Shown here: in pieces, positions 16,748-26,614 of the stretch
How positions within the stretch are numbered: the first letter of the stretch is position 1
Layout of the letters: every line of letters begins with the position of its first letter
From: Paludibacter sp.
GTDB lineage: Bacteria; Bacteroidota; Bacteroidia; Bacteroidales; Paludibacteraceae
Assembly: GCA_031292575.1 (NCBI GenBank)
Contig: JARLGX010000010.1
Span: forward strand, 62,001-126,000
Reading direction: 5' to 3'
DNA: 64,000 nucleotides
The notes under the pieces: generated by a model
Database searches by the model: none
What the model saw: only the letters and a program-made list of their open reading frames with translations
What the model was told of the DNA's origin: nothing
Translations under genes and position numbers: made by a program

Positions 16748-16774
16748 ACTTTTGTTTGGGTTTTCATTAAACTG

Positions 16775-16782
16775 CAAATGTA
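16775..16782 (-). promoter_or_regulatory. -7 element of the acyltransferase-GNAT operon
   Basis: TACATTTG on the minus strand, followed by CAG, matches TAnnTTTG. The expected start point near 16767 lies downstream of the ATG at 16777 and upstream of the ATG at 16747, which settles the start codon. The -33 region is not convincing. Confidence 0.65.
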
Positions 16783-17033
16783 CGAAAAATGCTTTATTTT
16801 AATAGAATTGAATGGTTTTTATCGTGTCGAAATTTTATAAATATTTTTCTATTTCAATTTATATTTTCCCCACAATAAAATAACGAACAGTTTTTTATCT
16901 GTATTTGCTGTTAATAATTTAAATATCAATGTTGTAGGCTGAGTTTCGACTAAATTATTTTGTGTTGACAAACTGTTTATAACTTGTTTAAAATGTAGAT
17001 TAAGAGCATTAAAACTTGTTGATAAATTTTTTG
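16783..17033. other. AT-rich spacer upstream of the dcw cluster
   Basis: Part of the gap between the acyltransferase and mraZ. No open frame or hairpin. CCCCA at 16868-16872 (TGTGGGGAA on the minus strand) is a single inverted copy of the TGGGG repeats seen at 17034-17053. Confidence 0.5.
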
Positions 17034-17053
17034 TGGGGAATAGTGGGGAATTT
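17034..17053 (+). promoter_or_regulatory. candidate MraZ-binding repeats before mraZ
   Basis: TGGGGAATAG (17034-17043) and TGGGGAATTT (17044-17053) are direct repeats with a period of exactly 10 bases, 49 bases before the mraZ ATG. E. coli MraZ is known to bind TGGGN repeats separated by 5 bases upstream of its own gene. Two repeats are present here rather than three. Confidence 0.6.
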
Positions 17054-17101
17054 GAAATTAATTCTATACTTTTACCGTTGAAAAATTGAACTCAACATAT
17101 T

Positions 17102-17572
17102 ATGTCAACATTCATAGGTAAATACGAAGCAAAAGCCGATGTAAAGGGAAGAATCTTTATTCCTTCAGCTTATCGAAAATTATTACCCGAAGGTGAGAAA
17201 GAACGTGTTGTGATGAGAAAGGATGCTGAGAATGATTGTTTGATAATTTTTCCTGAGCATGTGTGGAATGAGAAAGTTGAAGATTTTAAATCGAAATTAG
17301 ACGAATGGAATCACGTGGATCAACTTTTATTGATGCAATTTGTGTCGGATGCTGAGTGGTTAGATGTTGATTCACAGGGTCGTGTGTTGATATCGAAAAG
17401 AAATTTGCAAGCAATAGGAATTGATAATGCTGAAGTATTATTTGTTGGAATGATTGATCGTTTTGCCGTTTGGAGCAAATCGAAATATGAACAGGTGAAA
17501 ATGTCTTCGGCTGATTTTGCAGCTTTGCTGAAAGAAAGGATGATGAAACCCATAACAACCCCTAATCCCTGA
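17102..17572 (+). CDS. mraZ: MraZ transcriptional regulator of the dcw cluster
   Basis: 156 residues with two AbrB-like MraZ folds: the first around GKYEAKADVKGRIFIPSAYRK and the second around DSQGRVLISKRNLQAIG. In other bacteria MraZ forms a ring and represses the promoter of its own division cluster. First gene of a 13-gene set. The last residues (TTPNP) and the stop codon are encoded by a small palindromic repeat (17557-17583), so the native C-terminus has probably been replaced. Confidence 0.92.
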   Translation: MSTFIGKYEAKADVKGRIFIPSAYRKLLPEGEKERVVMRKDAENDCLIIFPEHVWNEKVEDFKSKLDEWNHVDQLLLMQFVSDAEWLDVDSQGRVLISKRNLQAIGIDNAEVLFVGMIDRFAVWSKSKYEQVKMSSADFAALLKERMMKPITTPNP

Positions 17573-17583
17573 AGGGGAATTAG
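17557..17583. repeat. CCCCTAA-type palindromic repeat, copy 1
   Basis: ACCCCTAATCCCTGAAGGGG with short flanks. It overlaps the 3' end of mraZ. Related copies lie at 17654-17676 (inverted) and 37647-37670. Confidence 0.7.
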
Positions 17584-17610
17584 ATTAGCACCTTTTTTCA
17601 ATACAACTAA

Positions 17611-18585
17611 ATGAAAATCAAAAAAAAACAAATACAAGACGAAAGTAACTTCAACTCCCCATTAGGGGATGGGGGTCTTCCCGTTTATCATACTCCGGCT
17701 TTATTGAATGAAACCATTGATGGCTTAAATATTAAAGCCAATGGTGTTTATGTAGATGTAACTTTTGGAGGCGGAGGGCATTCACGCGAAGTACTGAAAA
17801 GGTTGGGGGAAAATGGAAAATTGTTAGGATTTGATCAGGATGAGGATGCTGTAAAGAATTTATTAAATGATCCCCGATTTATTTTTGTCCGTAGTAACTT
17901 TCGATTTTTGACAAACTTTCTTCGGTATCATAACATCGAAAAAGTTGATGGGATTTTGGCTGACCTGGGAGTTTCTTCACACCATTTTGATGAGGCTGAA
18001 CGGGGTTTCTCCTTCCGCTTTGACGGAGCTTTGGATATGCGGATGAATACGAGATCACCTTTAACTGCGGCGGTTTTGTTGAATACTTATTCCGAAGAAC
18101 AATTGGCAGATGTTTTTTATTTGTATGGCGAATTGCATAATTCACGTAAAATTGCAAAAACAATTGTAAATGCGCGAATTAATGCACCTTTCGACCGGAT
18201 TTTTCCGTTTATAGAAGTGCTGAAACCATTTTTTGGACGCGAAAAGGAAAAAAAAGATATGGCGCGGGTTTTTCAGGCTTTGCGTATTGAGGTGAATAAA
18301 GAAATGGCTGTTTTGAAATCGCTGCTGGAACAAAGTCTGAAAGTGCTGAATCCCGGAGGGCGCTTAGTGGTGTTGACTTATCATTCGTTGGAAGATCGTT
18401 TGGTTAAAAATTTCATTCGCAGTGGAAATTTTGAAGGTAAAATTGAAAAAGATTTTTACGGAAACATATTATCGCCATTAAAAGCCATTAATAGCAAAGT
18501 GATTATTGCCGATGAGGCTGAAATAGATCGTAATCCACGGGCTCGGAGTGCGAAATTGAGAATAGCAGAATTGAAAGTAAGTTGA
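17611..18585 (+). CDS. rsmH: 16S rRNA (cytosine-1402-N4)-methyltransferase
   Basis: 324 residues. RsmH methylates C1402 in the 16S rRNA decoding centre using SAM. Signatures: YHTPALLNETIDGL, VDVTFGGGGHSREVL (SAM site), DGILADLGVSSHHFDEAERGFSF, and the C-terminal TYHSLEDRLVKNF. The ATG at 17611 is the only suitable start; the first 25 residues are unusual, because NSPLGDGGL is encoded by a palindromic repeat (17654-17676) placed in frame ahead of the conserved PVYHTP start of the domain. Confidence 0.93.
   Translation: MKIKKKQIQDESNFNSPLGDGGLPVYHTPALLNETIDGLNIKANGVYVDVTFGGGGHSREVLKRLGENGKLLGFDQDEDAVKNLLNDPRFIFVRSNFRFLTNFLRYHNIEKVDGILADLGVSSHHFDEAERGFSFRFDGALDMRMNTRSPLTAAVLLNTYSEEQLADVFYLYGELHNSRKIAKTIVNARINAPFDRIFPFIEVLKPFFGREKEKKDMARVFQALRIEVNKEMAVLKSLLEQSLKVLNPGGRLVVLTYHSLEDRLVKNFIRSGNFEGKIEKDFYGNILSPLKAINSKVIIADEAEIDRNPRARSAKLRIAELKVS
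17654..17676. repeat. CCCCTAA-type palindromic repeat, copy 2 (inverted, inside rsmH 5' end)
   Basis: ACTCCCCATTAGGGGATGGG resembles the reverse complement of copy 1 (TTCCCCTTCAGGGATTAGGG). It is translated as SPLGDGG in the rsmH N-terminus. Confidence 0.65.
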
Positions 18586-18628
18586 GCAAGTTAATTGGTT
18601 GAATAAACAGAAAAATGTAAATTTGTAA

Positions 18629-19015
18629 ATGTCATGGTTTAAAAAAATAGCAGATGCCATTCGTGGAAGCGAAGATTTCTCGGATTTAAAGTCGAGTTCA
18701 GTTCGTGATATCCTAAATGGGAACATATTGACCAACAGATTCCTTCAAAAACAATACGGATTGTTAATTATGATTGCTTGCCTTACATTTTTTTATATTG
18801 GTAATCGATTTTATTGCGAAACACAACAGGCTCATGAAATTGACTTGAAAAAGAAAATTCAAGATGTAAAATATGAATCATTAACAATTTCGGCAGAATT
18901 GATGAATATCAGCAGGGAATCGAATGTGATTAAAAGTGTAAATGATAGAGGATTACAACTAGTGGAATCAACTACACCGCCTTTTGTTATTGAAGATAGC
19001 ATACCAAAAAAATAA
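18629..19015 (+). CDS. ftsL: FtsL-like division protein
   Basis: 128 residues, identified mainly by position between rsmH and ftsI and by topology. A cytoplasmic N-terminus of about 45 residues is followed by one membrane segment (YGLLIMIACLTFFYIGN) and a coiled-coil-like periplasmic part (EIDLKKKIQDVKYESLTISAEL). FtsL and FtsB hold FtsQ and activate FtsWI at the septum. FtsL sequences diverge strongly, so recognition rests on context. Its stop codon is directly followed by the ftsI ATG. Confidence 0.82.
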   Translation: MSWFKKIADAIRGSEDFSDLKSSSVRDILNGNILTNRFLQKQYGLLIMIACLTFFYIGNRFYCETQQAHEIDLKKKIQDVKYESLTISAELMNISRESNVIKSVNDRGLQLVESTTPPFVIEDSIPKK

Positions 19016-21151
19016 ATGACCGATAAACGAAAAAATATTGTCCTTCGTTTTGGCATAGTTTACACTATAATATGCCTTTCATTTTTCTTGGTTCTATATC
19101 GAATTATAATCATTCAATTTGTAGAGCGTGATAAATGGTTGGCATTGGCATCTCAGAATGTAAAATCAAATATTGTAGTCAGACCAAACAGAGGGAATAT
19201 TTATGATTGCAATGGACGTTTGATGGCCAGTTCAATTCCAACCTATTATGTCTATATGGATTTGCGTGTACCAGCTTTACACGAAAAGAATGGAATTCTC
19301 TTTAAAAATAATATTGATTCACTTTCCATTTATTTGTCGAGTTTTTTTCACAATAAAACGGCATACGAATATAAAACTACGCTAATAAAGGCTTATAATT
19401 CAGGCATTGGTGAATTTGAATTATATCCAAACCGAATTTCGTATGATCAACTTAAACAATTAAAAACCATTCCCCTTTTTAAATTAGGTAGAAATAAAAG
19501 CGGACTGATTACCAAAGAGCTTTTTAGAAGAGTCAGACCCTTTGGTTCATTGGCTTCACGCACCATTGGAGACATTTATGCCGACGAATCGAAAGGGGGA
19601 AAGAGTGGTTTAGAATTAAGTTTTAATTCTAATTTGAAAGGAACGCCGGGAATTTCGGTTCGCCAAAAAGTAGCGAATAGCTATATGGAAACTGTACAGG
19701 TAGAGCCTGTGGATGGGATGGATATAACAACTACTATCGATGTGGATTTTCAGGATATTGCTGAAAAAGCCTTGCTTGATGGAGTCAAGGAATTTGATGC
19801 AGCTGTAGGTTATGCTGTTCTAATGGAAGTCCATTCCGGTGAAGTGAAAGCAATTGTGAATATGCAACGAAACAAAGATGGATCGTATACTGAGAACCGG
19901 AATGGTGTAGTTTCAGATATGACAGAACCGGGTTCAACCTTCAAAGTTGCTTCTTTAATGGCTGCAATAGATGAAGGTAAAGTAAAAATTACCGATACGA
20001 TAAACACCTATAATGGTCAGTATAAATATGGAAATAGAACAATGACCGATCATAACGAGAATCACGGGGGATTTCATAAAATTACTGTTGCTCAGGCTAT
20101 TTATGGTTCATCCAATATCGGAATTTCACGCGCAATTTACAAAGCCTACGCTCATAATCCGGCAGCATTTGTAAATAAATTATATTCGATGAAGTTAAAT
20201 GAACGAATGAATATTGAAATACCAGGTGCTGCAGCGCCATTTATCCGGCATCCTAATGATAAGTTGCACGAATGGTCGAGTACAACATTACCTTGGATGG
20301 CAGTAGGTTATGAAACCCAAATTCCTCCGATATATACCTTGGCATTTTACAATGCAATTGCTAATGATGGAAAATTAATACGACCATTTTTTGTAAAATC
20401 AATTAGCAAAAATGGGCAAATTATAAAACAATTTACAACTGAAGTTATCAACCCCTCCATATGTAAACCTTCGACCTTAAAAGATATTCGATTTACCTTG
20501 TTGGGTGTAGTGGAAGATAAATTAGGAACTGCGCAAAATGTTCGATCAAAATATTTTCGCATCGGGGGAAAATCAGGTACTGCACAAATTTCACAGGGGA
20601 AAGAAGGTTATAAAGTAGGAGGCACTAAGCATATGGTTTCGTTTTGTGGTTACTTCCCATACGACAACCCTCAATACACTTGCTTTGTTGTTATGCGTGA
20701 ACCAGGTAAAGGATATGCTTCCGGAGGTCGCATGAGCGGATCCGTTTTCAAAAATATTGCTGAACGTGTTATGGCATTGAATTCAAATAGATTACCTTCT
20801 AAAGTTGAATCAGACTCAATTGATGAAAAAAAAATAATTCCAATTACAAAAGTTGGGTATTATAAAGCAATACAGACAGTTATGGCTAATCTGCAATTGC
20901 CATTAGCTGCAAATACTAAAGACTGGGTAAAACCTGTTGCAAATGAAAAGCAAACACTTGTAGAACCTATTTCGGTGCCTTCAAATGCAATACCCAATTT
21001 GGTGGGGATGGGAGCAAAAGATGCCGTTTTTATACTTGAAAATTTAGGCTTAAACGTTCAGGTTCAGGGGTATGGAAAAGTGATATCTCAGAGTATTAAG
21101 TCGGGAACTGTTGCCAGAAAAGGGGCTAATATTTTTATCAATCTACAATAA
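19016..21151 (+). CDS. ftsI: septal peptidoglycan transpeptidase (PBP3/FtsI) with PASTA domain
   Basis: 711 residues. One N-terminal membrane segment (residues 10-30), a dimerisation/pedestal domain starting [18 protein letters not shown], then the transpeptidase domain with the SxxK nucleophile in PGSTFKVAS (Ser307, Lys310), SSN in YGSSNIGIS, and KSGTAQ. A C-terminal PASTA domain ([21 protein letters not shown]) makes it longer than E. coli FtsI, as is usual for Bacteroidota and Gram-positive PBPs. It cross-links septal peptidoglycan together with FtsW. Confidence 0.95.
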   Translation: MTDKRKNIVLRFGIVYTIICLSFFLVLYRIIIIQFVERDKWLALASQNVKSNIVVRPNRGNIYDCNGRLMASSIPTYYVYMDLRVPALHEKNGILFKNNIDSLSIYLSSFFHNKTAYEYKTTLIKAYNSGIGEFELYPNRISYDQLKQLKTIPLFKLGRNKSGLITKELFRRVRPFGSLASRTIGDIYADESKGGKSGLELSFNSNLKGTPGISVRQKVANSYMETVQVEPVDGMDITTTIDVDFQDIAEKALLDGVKEFDAAVGYAVLMEVHSGEVKAIVNMQRNKDGSYTENRNGVVSDMTEPGSTFKVASLMAAIDEGKVKITDTINTYNGQYKYGNRTMTDHNENHGGFHKITVAQAIYGSSNIGISRAIYKAYAHNPAAFVNKLYSMKLNERMNIEIPGAAAPFIRHPNDKLHEWSSTTLPWMAVGYETQIPPIYTLAFYNAIANDGKLIRPFFVKSISKNGQIIKQFTTEVINPSICKPSTLKDIRFTLLGVVEDKLGTAQNVRSKYFRIGGKSGTAQISQGKEGYKVGGTKHMVSFCGYFPYDNPQYTCFVVMREPGKGYASGGRMSGSVFKNIAERVMALNSNRLPSKVESDSIDEKKIIPITKVGYYKAIQTVMANLQLPLAANTKDWVKPVANEKQTLVEPISVPSNAIPNLVGMGAKDAVFILENLGLNVQVQGYGKVISQSIKSGTVARKGANIFINLQ

Positions 21152-21185
21152 ATCAATTTATTATAAATACTTAAAATTGATCAAT

Positions 21186-22631
21186 ATGATATTAACTGAT
21201 ATACTGCAAAATGTTATTTTGCTCAAAACGATAGGTAATACCGAAATCAATATTGAAAACATCCAATTTGATTCACGGAAAGTGGAAGTTGGAAGTGTCT
21301 TTGTTGCTACAAAAGGAACTGCTTCTGACGGTCACCAATATATACAAATGGCCATTGAAAAAGGAGCTTTGGCAGTAGTTTGTGAAGAAATTCCAAGCGA
21401 GATTAATGCAAAAATTACATACATAAAAGTTGAGAACAGTTCGGATGCACTTGGTAAAATGGCTTCTGCATGGTATGGTTTTCCCTCATCAAAAATGATA
21501 TTAGTAGGAGTTACCGGAACGAATGGAAAAACAACAATTGCCACTTTGTTATACGAGCTTTTTAGAAAATTAGGTCATAAATCAGGGTTACTTTCAACGG
21601 TTTGCAACTATGTAGATGGCCGGGTAGTGGAAGCAACACATACAACTCCCGATGCACTTGCATTGAACGGGTTACTTGCCGAAATGGTTGATGCCGGTTG
21701 CGAGTATGCTTTTATGGAAGTAAGCTCACACTCTGTAGATCAGCGACGTATTGCAGGGTTAGAATTTGATGGTGGAATTTTTACTAATATTACCCGCGAT
21801 CATATTGATTATCACCTTACCTTTGAGAATTATTTAAAAGCTAAAAAACAGTTTTTTGACGAATTGTCGGGTGATGCATTTGCACTGACCAATGCTGATG
21901 ATAAAAATGGTCTGGTAATGCTTCAAAACACAAAAGCAAAGAAATATACTTACTCGCTTCGTGGAATGGCCGATTTCAAAACACGAATTTTGGAAGATGG
22001 TTTTGAAGGAATGCTGTTGGATATGAATGATAAAGAGGTAAATGTTTCCTTTATTGGTAAATTCAACGCGAGTAATTTATCGGCTGTGTTTGGCGCGGCA
22101 GTATTGCTTGGTCAAGATGAACTTGAAGTACTAAGAGTCATAAGCTCATTGCATTCTGTTTCAGGGCGTTTTGAAACCTTGCATGCGCCTTCAGGCTACA
22201 CAGCCATAGTTGATTATGCCCATACTCCCGATGCATTAAACAATGTTATTGGCACAATTAATCAGATTTTGCAAGGGAATGGACGTTTAATTACGGTAAT
22301 TGGGTGTGGTGGAAATAGAGATAAAGGTAAACGTCCAATGATGGCTCGCGAATCGGTGAATGGCAGTTGGAAAGCTATTCTGACATCCGATAATCCCCGA
22401 AACGAAGAACCTCAGGCTATTTTGAATGATATGCTAGCCGGACTTGATGTGGTTGAAAAAGCAAAAAGTTTGACAATTGTTGATCGTCGCGAAGCCATCA
22501 AAACAGCTTGTGCAATGGCAAAACCAGGCGATGTGGTTTTAGTGGCAGGAAAAGGGCACGAAGATTATCAGATAATTCAGGGTGTAAAGCACCATTTTGA
22601 TGACAAGGAGGAAATTAGAAAATGTTTTTAA
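21186..22631 (+). CDS. murE: UDP-MurNAc-tripeptide synthetase
   Basis: 481 residues from the ATG at 21186; upstream codons in the same frame overlap the 3' end of ftsI and are not family-like. Mur ligase that adds the third residue to UDP-MurNAc-dipeptide using ATP. Visible: the P-loop [51 protein letters not shown], and the C-terminal [16 protein letters not shown] motif. DNPR is the signature of meso-diaminopimelate-adding MurE, which agrees with dapB in the same window. Confidence 0.95.
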   Translation: MILTDILQNVILLKTIGNTEINIENIQFDSRKVEVGSVFVATKGTASDGHQYIQMAIEKGALAVVCEEIPSEINAKITYIKVENSSDALGKMASAWYGFPSSKMILVGVTGTNGKTTIATLLYELFRKLGHKSGLLSTVCNYVDGRVVEATHTTPDALALNGLLAEMVDAGCEYAFMEVSSHSVDQRRIAGLEFDGGIFTNITRDHIDYHLTFENYLKAKKQFFDELSGDAFALTNADDKNGLVMLQNTKAKKYTYSLRGMADFKTRILEDGFEGMLLDMNDKEVNVSFIGKFNASNLSAVFGAAVLLGQDELEVLRVISSLHSVSGRFETLHAPSGYTAIVDYAHTPDALNNVIGTINQILQGNGRLITVIGCGGNRDKGKRPMMARESVNGSWKAILTSDNPRNEEPQAILNDMLAGLDVVEKAKSLTIVDRREAIKTACAMAKPGDVVLVAGKGHEDYQIIQGVKHHFDDKEEIRKCF

Positions 22632-22670
22632 TCGAAAAAATAAATTGTAAATCAATAAATTGTAAATAAT

Positions 22671-23936
22671 ATGTTGTACCATTTATTCCAGTATTTAGAA
22701 AAGATATTTGTTTTTCCGGGAGAACACTTGTTTAACTACATTTCGTTCAGAACGGGATTGGCATTTATATTGGCACTTTTACTGTCGACCTTATTTGGTC
22801 GGCGTATAATAGATTATTTACAAAAGAAACAAATCGGCGAAACTATTCGCGATTTAGGTTTGGAAGGACAAATGAGCAAAAAAGGGACTCCAACCATGGG
22901 TGGAATTATCATCATTATTGCCATTTTAGTGCCGACACTTTTATTGGCAAATCTTACAAATATATATATTATTCTGATGTTAATTACGACTGTTTGGCTT
23001 GGATTAATCGGTTTCTTGGACGATTATATAAAAGTTTTTCGTAAGAACAAAGAAGGTTTGAGCGGTAGGTTTAAAATTGTGGGCCAGGTTGGTTTAGGAT
23101 TAATTGTTGGAATGACAATGTATTTAAGCTCGGATGTAGTAATACGAGAAAACATTGAAGTTAAAGGGAAAACTCAACGGGTTGAACATGTATTTTATGC
23201 AAAGCATGATATTAAATCAACACGAACAACTATTCCGTTTGTGAAGAATAATAATTTAAATTACGCCGATGCATTTCATTGGGCTGGAAAAAATGCACAA
23301 AAATACGGTTGGATTTTATTTGTTTTGGTTGCTATTTTTATAGTTACAGCTGTATCCAACGGTGCAAATTTAACTGATGGATTAGATGGACTTGCAACTG
23401 GTTCGTCAGCAATTATGGGAATTATTCTGGGAATATTTGCGTATGTTTCAGGAAATATAAACTATGCCGGATATCTGAATATCATGTATTTACCTGGTAC
23501 TGGAGAAATGCTGATTTTTGCAGGGGCATTTATTGGTGCAACAATTGGTTTTTTGTGGTACAATGCTTTCCCGGCACAGGTTTTCATGGGTGATACCGGA
23601 AGTTTAACGCTTGGTGGAATTATTGCTGTCTTTGCAATTGCCATTCGAAAAGAACTGTTAATTCCAATTTTATGTGGCGTGTTCTTTGTCGAAAGTTTGT
23701 CTGTTATGATACAGGTTTCTTATTTTAAATATTCAAAAAAACGATATGGCGAAGGAAGGCGTGTGTTCAAAATGACTCCTTTGCACCACCATTATCAGAA
23801 AAAAGGAAATGCAGGAATTCAGGCTATTTTCCAGCGTCCTTTACAGGCAATGCCTGAATCAAAGATTGTAATTCGTTTTTGGATTGTTGGAATTATTCTG
23901 GCAGCAATAACGATTATTACGTTGAAAATCAGATAG
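22671..23936 (+). CDS. mraY: phospho-MurNAc-pentapeptide transferase
   Basis: 421 residues with about ten membrane segments. MraY moves phospho-MurNAc-pentapeptide to undecaprenyl phosphate, giving lipid I. Signatures: [35 protein letters not shown] (catalytic Asp pair), [15 protein letters not shown], and [11 protein letters not shown]. It is longer than E. coli MraY because of an insertion around residues 160-205, typical for Bacteroidota. It is 39 bases after murE and 6 before murD. Confidence 0.95.
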   Translation: MLYHLFQYLEKIFVFPGEHLFNYISFRTGLAFILALLLSTLFGRRIIDYLQKKQIGETIRDLGLEGQMSKKGTPTMGGIIIIIAILVPTLLLANLTNIYIILMLITTVWLGLIGFLDDYIKVFRKNKEGLSGRFKIVGQVGLGLIVGMTMYLSSDVVIRENIEVKGKTQRVEHVFYAKHDIKSTRTTIPFVKNNNLNYADAFHWAGKNAQKYGWILFVLVAIFIVTAVSNGANLTDGLDGLATGSSAIMGIILGIFAYVSGNINYAGYLNIMYLPGTGEMLIFAGAFIGATIGFLWYNAFPAQVFMGDTGSLTLGGIIAVFAIAIRKELLIPILCGVFFVESLSVMIQVSYFKYSKKRYGEGRRVFKMTPLHHHYQKKGNAGIQAIFQRPLQAMPESKIVIRFWIVGIILAAITIITLKIR

Positions 23937-23942
23937 TAATAT

Positions 23943-25277
23943 ATGAAAAAAATTGTAATTTTAGGTGGAGGGGAAAGTGGCGTAGGTGCTGCAGTGTTAG
24001 CCCAAAAACAAGGTTTTGATGTTTTTCTTTCAGATTTATCTGAAATTAAAGAGGAATACAAAACTTTGTTGGAAAAGTATGAAATTGTTTGGGAAGAAAA
24101 ACAACATACTGAAGAGCTGATTTTGAATGCAGATGAAGTGATAAAAAGTCCCGGAATTCCCGATAAAGCTCCATTGATTAAAAAATTACATATGCTTGGA
24201 ACCCCGGTAATTTCAGAGATTGAGTTTGCAGGACGATATACCAGAGCAAAAATGATATGCATTACCGGAAGTAATGGAAAAACTACAACAACCATGTTGG
24301 TGTATCATATTTTGAAAAATGCGGGGTTGAATGTTGGATTAGCAGGGAATGTAGGGCAAAGTCTGGCATTTCAGGTAGCAACCGATTCTTTTGATTATTT
24401 TGTTGTGGAACTGAGTAGTTTTCAATTAGATGGTATGACGGAATTTAAAGCTGATATTGCTATTTTGTTGAATATTACTCCTGATCATTTAGATCGGTAC
24501 GACTATAATTTTCAGAATTATGTGGATTCGAAGTTTAGAATCACTCAAAATCAAACTGAGGAAGATGCTTTTATATTTTGGGATAACGATCCGGTAATAA
24601 AGGCTGAACTGGCAAAGCGAAATATTCAATCAACGATGTATCCTTTTGCAATTGAGCGGAATGAAAAAACCAAGGCATTTATCGAACAAGATGAATTAAT
24701 AATTAAAACTTTAAAAACTCTATTTACTATGCCAACAACAGAATTAGCTTTGCAAGGATTACACAATACCTACAATTCGATGGCAGCTGGCTTGGCCGCT
24801 TCTATTATAGATGTTCGTAAGGAGAGTATACGTCAATCGTTGCAGGATTTTCAGGGAGTGGAACATCGGTTGGAATATGTGGCAACGGTGAAAAATATTC
24901 GTTTTATTAACGATTCGAAAGCCACAAATGTAAATTCGTGCTGGTATGCTCTTCAAAGTGTGAAAACTCCAGTAGTGCTTATTTTAGGCGGTACTGACAA
25001 GGGGAACGATTACACTGAAATTGAAGAGTTGGTTCAGAATAAAGTAAAGGGATTAATTTTTATGGGGTTGGATAATTCTCCTCTTCATAAATTCTTTGAT
25101 GGAAAAATTTCGAAAATTACAGATGTTCAATCGATGGAAGATGCTGTAAAAGCTGCTTACAAAATGGCAATTGATGGAGATACAGTCTTGCTTTCGCCAT
25201 GTTGTGCCAGTTTTGATTTATTTAAAAATTACGAAGACAGGGGAAAACAGTTTAAAAGCTGCGTAAGAGATCTCTAA
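23943..25277 (+). CDS. murD: UDP-MurNAc-L-alanine:D-glutamate ligase
   Basis: 444 residues. Mur ligase adding D-glutamate to UDP-MurNAc-L-Ala. It has the N-terminal UDP-binding Rossmann start (IVILGGGESGVGAAVLAQ), the P-loop ITGSNGKTTTTMLVYHI, NITPDHLDRYDYNFQNYV, and the C-terminal NDSKATNVNSCWYAL and LSPCCASFDLFKNYEDRGKQF box specific for MurD. The standard length and position between mraY and ftsW support it. Confidence 0.95.
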   Translation: MKKIVILGGGESGVGAAVLAQKQGFDVFLSDLSEIKEEYKTLLEKYEIVWEEKQHTEELILNADEVIKSPGIPDKAPLIKKLHMLGTPVISEIEFAGRYTRAKMICITGSNGKTTTTMLVYHILKNAGLNVGLAGNVGQSLAFQVATDSFDYFVVELSSFQLDGMTEFKADIAILLNITPDHLDRYDYNFQNYVDSKFRITQNQTEEDAFIFWDNDPVIKAELAKRNIQSTMYPFAIERNEKTKAFIEQDELIIKTLKTLFTMPTTELALQGLHNTYNSMAAGLAASIIDVRKESIRQSLQDFQGVEHRLEYVATVKNIRFINDSKATNVNSCWYALQSVKTPVVLILGGTDKGNDYTEIEELVQNKVKGLIFMGLDNSPLHKFFDGKISKITDVQSMEDAVKAAYKMAIDGDTVLLSPCCASFDLFKNYEDRGKQFKSCVRDL

Positions 25278-25340
25278 TTAGTCTATAAATGACATTGTGA
25301 TTCTTGAGTTTTTGGACATTAGACTTTAGTTTTAAAATAT

Positions 25341-26564
25341 ATGGAAACATTATTTAAAAAATACTTGAAAGGTGATACAACTTTGTGGGTGGTATTTATA
25401 TTTCTATGTATCCTTTCAGTAATTGAAATGTACAGTGCTTCAAGTACTTTGGCTTACAAAGCATCAAGTCAGATTGCTCCGGTTCTTCGCCATGTTGGTT
25501 TTTTGACGGGTGGTGTACTAATAGCTTTTTTTGTACACATGATTCCATACAAGTATATTCGCATTATATCTTATGTGGGTTTATTTATTTCGGTTATTTT
25601 ATTGATTTTTGTACTCTTCAGAGGTCATAGTGAAAACGATGCTGCCCGTTGGCTGGTAATTGGTGGTGTTCAGTTTCAACCTTCTGAATTGGCTAAATTA
25701 TCTGTTATAATTGTTGCTGCCGATTTAATTTCAAGAATCAGAGACAATTCCAAAGATGAATGGATATATTTCAGAAATACTATCATCATGCTGATTACTG
25801 TTTGTGGTTTAATTTTGCTCGAAAATTTTTCCACTGCATTTATTTTATTTACAGTTGTTTTCATCATGATGTTTATTGGCAGAATTCCTTTAAAATATCT
25901 TGGTTCGATGGCTGCAATTTTGGTGGTTTCATTGTTTATTGGGTATGGGGCTGTAAAAGCAATCCCGGAAAACTCTATGCCTCATGCATTTAAACGTGCA
26001 TATACTTGGGTTGCGCGTATTGAACGACATTCTGATAAAAAAGATAAAACCAGTAAATATGTTATAAATGACAAAAATAGACAAGAGGTCTATGGTCAAA
26101 TAGCAATTGCAAGGGGCGGAATTTTTGGAGTGATGCCGGGTAACAGTGTCGAACGTGACTATCTGCCACAAGCTTATTCCGATTTTATTTATTCAATAAT
26201 TGTGGAGGAAATGGGCTTAATAGGCGGAATCTTAGTAATTATACTTTATTTAATTTTGCTGTTTCGAGCGGGTAGAATTGCCACAAATTGTTCGTCGGTT
26301 TTTCCAGCCATTCTGGTTATAGGACTTTCGCTAATGATTGTAATTCAGACATATGTAAATATGTCGGTTGCAACAAGTTTAATTCCCGTCACAGGTCAAC
26401 CTTTGCCATTAATAAGCAGGGGCGGGACATCAATTTTAATCACGTGTATTTATTTTGGAATTATTTTAGGCATTACACGTCAAATTAAGGAAGAATCTCT
26501 GGATGAAGCCCCTTTTGTAGCACAAGAAGATGTTCTGCCGGTAGTTGAATTGGAAAGTTTGTAA
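25341..26564 (+). CDS. ftsW: septal peptidoglycan glycosyltransferase FtsW (SEDS family)
   Basis: 407 residues, about ten membrane segments. SEDS-family polymerase that forms glycan strands from lipid II together with FtsI. Visible: an early membrane block ending VEMYSASSTLAY, AARWLVIGGVQFQPSELAKLSVII (family signature), and the C-terminal PVTGQPLPLISRGGTSIL. The large periplasmic loop after the Pro/Arg-rich KRAYTWVARIERHSDKK segment carries the extra residues common in Bacteroidota FtsW. Position between murD and murG separates it from RodA. Confidence 0.94.
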   Translation: METLFKKYLKGDTTLWVVFIFLCILSVIEMYSASSTLAYKASSQIAPVLRHVGFLTGGVLIAFFVHMIPYKYIRIISYVGLFISVILLIFVLFRGHSENDAARWLVIGGVQFQPSELAKLSVIIVAADLISRIRDNSKDEWIYFRNTIIMLITVCGLILLENFSTAFILFTVVFIMMFIGRIPLKYLGSMAAILVVSLFIGYGAVKAIPENSMPHAFKRAYTWVARIERHSDKKDKTSKYVINDKNRQEVYGQIAIARGGIFGVMPGNSVERDYLPQAYSDFIYSIIVEEMGLIGGILVIILYLILLFRAGRIATNCSSVFPAILVIGLSLMIVIQTYVNMSVATSLIPVTGQPLPLISRGGTSILITCIYFGIILGITRQIKEESLDEAPFVAQEDVLPVVELESL

Positions 26565-26614
26565 TTATTTTTTATTGTGTAAATTTGCATGGTCGGTTTT
26601 TAGAAAATAAAACA

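Noticed and set aside
16921-17040. Possible replication origin (DnaA boxes) in the spacer before mraZ.
   Set aside because: No match to TTATCCACA-type boxes in clusters; only AT-richness.
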